DNA of 8,618 nt, taken from NCBI GenBank assembly GCA_947470005.1, contig CANISA010000053.1, positions 1 through 8,618 of the forward strand, given 5' to 3'. The notes beneath the pieces are model-generated. The model ran no database searches. It worked only from the letters and a program-made list of their open reading frames with translations, and was not told the DNA's origin. The stretch is from Legionellaceae bacterium. Lineage in GTDB: Bacteria; Pseudomonadota; Gammaproteobacteria; Legionellales; Legionellaceae. Shown here piece after piece: positions 5,609 to 8,618 of this stretch. Numbering within the stretch: the stretch's first letter is position 1; each line of letters opens with the position of its first letter. The position numbers were made by a program, and so were the translations under genes.

Positions 5609-7258
5609 ATGGCTAAAGAATTACGTTTTGGTGATGAAGCTCGCCAACAAATGCTTGCCGGTGTGAATGCGTTGGCAAATGCGGTTCAAGTGACCATGGG
5701 TCCACGTGGACGTAATGTTGTTCTCGAACGATCTTACGGTGCACCTATTGTAACTAAAGATGGTGTGTCTGTTGCGAAAGAGATTGAATTTGAAGATCGC
5801 TTTAAGAACATGGGCGCACAAATGGTTAAAGAAGTCGCTTCTAAGACTTCTGATACAGCAGGCGATGGCACGACGACAGCGACTGTATTAGCGCGCGCTA
5901 TTCTGGTTGAAGGCCATAAAGCGGTTGCTGCAGGCATGAACCCGATGGATCTGAAACGCGGTATCGACAAAGCCGTGGCTGCTGTTATTGCACAATTGAA
6001 AGACATGTCTAAGCCGTGCAAAGACGGAAAAGCAATTGCTCAAGTGGGTTCTATTTCTGCTAACTCGGATGAAGCGATTGGTTCTATCATTGCTTCAGCG
6101 ATGGAAAAAGTGGGTAAAGAAGGCGTGATTACTGTTGAAGACGGTAATGGCTTGGACAATGAATTGTCTGTGGTTGAAGGCATGCAATTTGACCGTGGTT
6201 ACATTTCTCCTTACTTCATCAACAATCAACAAAGCATGACGACAGAGCTTGAGCACCCGTTCATTCTGTTGGTTGACAAGAAAATCACAAATATTCGTGA
6301 TATGTTGGCTGTGTTAGAAGGCGTTGCGAAGTCAGGTCGTCCATTGCTTATTATTGCTGAAGACGTTGAAGGCGAAGCGTTGGCTACTTTGGTTGTTAAC
6401 AACATGCGTGGCATTGTTAAAGTATGTGCCGTTAAAGCGCCTGGTTTTGGCGATCGTCGTAAAGCCATGTTGCAAGACATTGCGATTTTGACAAGTGGTC
6501 AAGTGATTTCTGAAGAAATCGGTAAGAGCTTAGAAAGCGCTTCACTGGAAGATTTGGGTGTTGCAAAACGTGTCATCATCACGAAAGAAAACACCACGAT
6601 TATTGATGGTGAAGGCAAAGCAAAAGACATCACTGCCCGCATTACTCAAATTCGTGCACAAATGGAAGAAACGTCATCTGATTATGACCGTGAAAAACTG
6701 CAAGAGCGCGTAGCCAAATTGGCCGGTGGCGTTGCTGTGATCAAGGTTGGTGCCGCAACTGAAGTTGAAATGAAAGAGAAGAAAGCGCGTGTTGAAGATG
6801 CATTGCATGCTACGCGTGCAGCGGTTGAAGAAGGCATCGTTGCCGGCGGCGGCGTTGCGTTGATTCGTGCTCAAAAAGCGCTTTCTGGCTTGAAAGGCGA
6901 CAACCATGATCAAAACATGGGAATCGACATTCTACGTCGTGCGATTGAATCTCCTTTGCGTCAAATCGTGATCAACTCAGGTTATGAAGCATCAGTTGTC
7001 GTGAATAAAATCGCAGAAAACAAAGGAAACTTTGGTTTCAACGCGGCGACAGGTGAGTACGGTGACATGGTTGAGATGGGTATCTTAGATCCAACTAAAG
7101 TTACACGTATGGCTCTGCAAAATGCAGCGTCTGTTGCAAGCTTGATGCTGACTACAGAGTGCATGGTTGCTGACATGCCGAAGAAAGATGAAGGTGGTTC
7201 TGCTGGTGGAGACATGGGCGGAATGGGCGGTATGGGTGGCATGGGCGGAATGATGTAA
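5609..7258 (+). CDS. groEL: Chaperonin GroEL (Hsp60)
   Basis: Complete 549-residue chaperonin, one residue longer than the E. coli protein. It forms two stacked heptameric rings that enclose and refold client proteins using ATP, with GroES as lid. Visible marks: nucleotide-loop GDGTTTATV (85-93) with Asp86, the apical client/GroES-binding domain about 190-375 (EGMQFDRGYISPYF at 190-203), GFGDRRKAML (279-288), VEDALHATRAAVEEG (395-409) with catalytic Asp397, and a C-terminal GGM-repeat tail from about 533 to 549 ending in MM. The ATG at 5609 is chosen because AAGGAG (5594-5599) sits 9 bases upstream; an in-frame ATG at 5603 is too close, and an in-frame TTG at 5591 precedes the ribosome binding site. 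The sequence closely resembles Legionella HtpB, which in that genus is also reported outside the cytoplasm; nothing here tests that. Confidence 0.98.
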   Translation: MAKELRFGDEARQQMLAGVNALANAVQVTMGPRGRNVVLERSYGAPIVTKDGVSVAKEIEFEDRFKNMGAQMVKEVASKTSDTAGDGTTTATVLARAILVEGHKAVAAGMNPMDLKRGIDKAVAAVIAQLKDMSKPCKDGKAIAQVGSISANSDEAIGSIIASAMEKVGKEGVITVEDGNGLDNELSVVEGMQFDRGYISPYFINNQQSMTTELEHPFILLVDKKITNIRDMLAVLEGVAKSGRPLLIIAEDVEGEALATLVVNNMRGIVKVCAVKAPGFGDRRKAMLQDIAILTSGQVISEEIGKSLESASLEDLGVAKRVIITKENTTIIDGEGKAKDITARITQIRAQMEETSSDYDREKLQERVAKLAGGVAVIKVGAATEVEMKEKKARVEDALHATRAAVEEGIVAGGGVALIRAQKALSGLKGDNHDQNMGIDILRRAIESPLRQIVINSGYEASVVVNKIAENKGNFGFNAATGEYGDMVEMGILDPTKVTRMALQNAASVASLMLTTECMVADMPKKDEGGSAGGDMGGMGGMGGMGGMM

Positions 7259-7281
7259 TCATTCGTCTATGTACTCTCTTT

Positions 7282-7311
7282 AAAAACCCGCCGTTTGGCG
7301 GGTTTTTTTTT
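7282..7311 (+). terminator. Intrinsic terminator of groESL
   Basis: AAAACCCGCC (7283-7292), loop GTTT, and GGCGGGTTTT (7297-7306) form a 10-base-pair GC-rich hairpin followed by an uninterrupted T-tract to 7311, starting 24 bases after the groEL stop. It should terminate the heat-shock transcript before dps. The A-run on the left also makes it usable on the opposite strand. Confidence 0.95.
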
Positions 7312-7321
7312 ACCGTCTATC

Positions 7322-7330
7322 TGCTATCAT
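7322..7330 (+). promoter_or_regulatory. Candidate extended -10 promoter of dps
   Basis: TGCTATCAT combines the extended -10 TG with TATCAT (five of six matches). The -35 position falls in the T-tract of the groEL terminator and has no consensus hexamer, so the call rests on the extended -10. The predicted start near 7337 gives a leader of about 30 bases. An activator such as OxyR could compensate for the poor -35, but no binding site is evident. Confidence 0.4.
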
Positions 7331-7366
7331 CTATGCCTAATCGGTAAATTTATCAGGGAGATTGGC

Positions 7367-7810
7367 ATGCGTGATCAGATCATCAGTAAGTTAACGATTC
7401 TCTTGGCAGATACATATGCCTTATACCTTAAAACGCAAAATTACCATTGGCACGTGATAGGGCCGCAGTTTAGAACACTGCATGAGCTCTTTGAAACACA
7501 ATACCGTGAGTTAGCCGAAGCCGTTGACCAGGTCGCCGAGCGCATCCGTATCATGGGGCACCAGGCTCCCGCGACATTTAGCGAGTATCAACGATTAAAG
7601 ACGATTCAAGATGGGCATTCAGACGCAAGTGCAAACCAAATGCTACTGGACCTCGCTCATGATCACACTGCCTTATTGCAAGACCTCAATCAAGCGCTAA
7701 AGCTTGCACAACAAGAAAATGATGAAGGCACAGCGACGCTGTTAGCCGATCGAATCGGCGCACATGAAAAAATGCGTTGGATATTAAGTGTGTCGTGCGA
7801 ACAACTTTAG
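7367..7810 (+). CDS. dps: Dps-family miniferritin
   Basis: Complete 147-residue member of the Dps/miniferritin family, which assembles into dodecamers that oxidise Fe(II), usually with hydrogen peroxide, and store the iron, protecting DNA from Fenton damage. The intersubunit ferroxidase site is complete by comparison with Listeria Dps: His27 in QNYHWHVIGPQF, His39 and Glu43 in LHELFE, and Asp54 and Glu58 in VDQVAERI. The ATG at 7367 is chosen because AGGGAG (7355-7360) lies 6 bases upstream; extending the frame to 7295 would put the start inside the groEL terminator. With this start there is no Lys/Arg-rich N-terminal tail like the one that binds DNA in E. coli Dps, so DNA binding is less likely than iron detoxification. 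It is transcribed separately from groESL and converges on the next gene with 16 bases between stops. Confidence 0.92.
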   Translation: MRDQIISKLTILLADTYALYLKTQNYHWHVIGPQFRTLHELFETQYRELAEAVDQVAERIRIMGHQAPATFSEYQRLKTIQDGHSDASANQMLLDLAHDHTALLQDLNQALKLAQQENDEGTATLLADRIGAHEKMRWILSVSCEQL

Positions 7811-7826
7811 GCTGAGTGAGCCGGCA

Positions 7827-8204
7827 TCACTGGGGTGGGTGTAGCTCATGATGCTCAACGAGGTTTTCTTTGAGATCCTCGAGCTTTCCGGATAGCTCGG
7901 TGAAGAGCTTCGTCGTGAGTTGAAACCCTCTGGCTAGATCTTTATTGCCCTCAAATTTAAACTCATGCATTTCTAAATTACGGTGAAGCTGATTTTTCGC
8001 CATATGAAGAATACGCTCGCAATTACGGGCCTGATCTTTTACCATCAAGGTGTCTTCTGTGCTAATTTCAACCAAGTCGCTGAGCGCTTCCTTGAGTGAA
8101 CCCAGCTGATTAACGTAGAGACCGATTAAATGCTCTGCTTGAGTAAGTTGTTGCTCATAATTTTCATTTTTTATAGACTCGAAGGATTCATAATAATCAG
8201 CCAC
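7827..8204 (-). CDS. Hypothetical small helical protein
   Basis: Complete 125-residue protein that I cannot assign. It is highly charged, nearly free of proline until the last residues (HPPQ), has no signal peptide or membrane segment, and alternates hydrophobic and charged residues over its whole length (QAEHLIGLYVNQLGSLKEAL, LFTELSGKLEDLKENLVEH), consistent with an all-helical, probably coiled-coil soluble protein. A single cysteine lies at 62. Its size and helical periodicity recall phasin-like or other small stress proteins, but no diagnostic motif supports that. The start is GTG at 8204, fixed by GAGGAG 6 bases upstream (complement of 8211-8216). It is convergent with dps; a weak AGTGA/TCACT hairpin at 7815-7831 spans the gap but lacks a T-run. 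Confidence 0.75.
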   Translation of the reverse strand: MADYYESFESIKNENYEQQLTQAEHLIGLYVNQLGSLKEALSDLVEISTEDTLMVKDQARNCERILHMAKNQLHRNLEMHEFKFEGNKDLARGFQLTTKLFTELSGKLEDLKENLVEHHELHPPQ

Positions 8205-8264
8205 AATGTTCTCCTCAAAAAGGGCTAGACATTGAATGCATACTTAAACACAACATTCTCTCTC

Positions 8265-8283
8265 CATCATGATGACTATAGCA
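8265..8283 (-). promoter_or_regulatory. Candidate promoter with adjacent palindrome for the 125-residue gene
   Basis: On the minus strand, TGCTATAGT (8275-8283) is an extended -10 element with five of six matches to TATAAT. Directly downstream, at the expected transcription start, bases 8265-8274 form the perfect 10-base palindrome CATCATGATG, which could be an operator half or a chance palindrome. The leader to the GTG would be about 60 bases. No good -35 is present. Confidence 0.35.
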
Positions 8284-8336
8284 GATGATTAGAACAAAAT
8301 GGGTTCAGAAGGGGAATCCTTTTTGTGCTGCCGGCT

Positions 8337-8362
8337 CTGAAATACACTGAAATACACTGAAA
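8337..8362. repeat. Short tandem repeat, 10-bp period
   Basis: CTGAAATACA is repeated twice in tandem, followed by a partial third copy CTGAAA. It is the only tandem repeat in the right-hand noncoding stretch. It contains no inverted symmetry and no known protein-binding motif. Confidence 0.7.
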
Positions 8363-8375
8363 ATATCGCCCTTTC

Positions 8376-8398
8376 AACCACGAAGTGCAACAGTGGTT
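8376..8398. repeat. Small inverted repeat
   Basis: AACCAC (8376-8381) and GTGGTT (8393-8398) are perfect reverse complements separated by 11 bases. No T-run follows in either direction, so it is not a standard terminator. Its role is unknown and chance is possible. Confidence 0.4.
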
Positions 8399-8618
8399 AA
8401 ACACTAAGCTACAGCTAGAGTGAGCCACGGAAAGTTGATAGTCTCAAAGTGCAAACAAGGAGATTATCATGCTGTAACGTCTCAAGAAATATAGAACCAA
8501 ACCCGTCTTTTTGTCCCGCGATATTTTAGCCCTCGACTTTTGCTGCACTCTCAAAAACCCTGAGACAAAAATTTAATTTTGATAGGTGACTGACCAACTT
8601 GTAGTATTGGATTTCTAA

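Larger units (their letters stand above)
8284..8618. other. Right-hand stretch without a supported gene; broken frames
   Basis: Only fragments are visible. A good ribosome binding site AAGGAG (8457-8462) precedes ATG 8469, but the third codon is TAA (8475-8477). The same frame then stays open for 32 codons (starting RLKKYRTKPVFLSRDIL) to TAA 8574-8576, as if a nonsense mutation had killed a small gene. On the minus strand, a frame is open from the window edge to a stop at 8526-8528 (30 codons, ending SAAKVEG) and could be the tail of a gene outside the window. Neither is recognisable. The character suggests decayed mobile or accessory DNA. Confidence 0.35.

Noticed and set aside
7295..7366. 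24-residue N-terminal extension of the Dps protein
   Set aside because: It would begin inside the groEL terminator hairpin, has no ribosome site, and is not Dps-like; AGGGAG points to ATG 7367.
8380..8470. Possible IS30-type transposase tail on the minus strand (LTTVALRG-like end)
   Set aside because: Only a few residues match my memory of such ends, and stops lie immediately upstream; not enough to call a mobile element.

Overview
The window looks like chromosomal DNA from a gamma-proteobacterium of the order Legionellales (Legionella, Aquicella, Berkiella and relatives). The GroEL/GroES proteins read very much like the Legionella HtpB/HtpA pair, other Legionellales carry similar SulP-carbonic anhydrase fusions, and base composition is moderate. 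This placement rests on remembered family sequences, not on a database search.

Left edge (1-514): the decayed N-terminal part of an IS transposase, with several frameshifts and a truncated 3' side, followed by AT-rich DNA without a convincing gene. Next, on the minus strand, is a 243-residue spermidine-synthase-like methyltransferase-fold protein (515-1246). Divergent from it is a small plus-strand ORF that appears broken by a one-base change in a GGGG tract (1328-1533). It runs into the promoter of a GTG-started, 372-residue orphan protein (1561-2679) with a helical charged N-terminal half and a long Ala/Gly-rich hydrophobic C-terminal half containing a perfect 33-bp in-frame tandem duplication. 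This is the least explained gene in the window; an effector or host-membrane protein is possible but unproven.

Centre (2689-5288): a 766-residue fusion of a SulP anion transporter, a STAS domain and a complete beta-carbonic anhydrase, on the minus strand, probably for bicarbonate/CO2 handling. Its promoters stand back to back with a near-consensus sigma-32 heat-shock promoter that drives groES-groEL (5289-7258) on the plus strand.

Right part (7259-8618): a strong intrinsic terminator closes groESL. A Dps-type miniferritin (7367-7810) follows, probably with its own promoter overlapping the terminator's T-tract. A short helical protein of unknown function (7827-8204) converges on dps. The last 335 bases hold its putative promoter and palindrome, a 10-bp tandem repeat and fragments of broken reading frames, but no supported gene.

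Taken together, this is a housekeeping/stress block (GroESL, Dps, carbonic anhydrase transporter) flanked on the left by accessory material (transposase scar, decayed small ORF, orphan membrane protein with a recent duplication).
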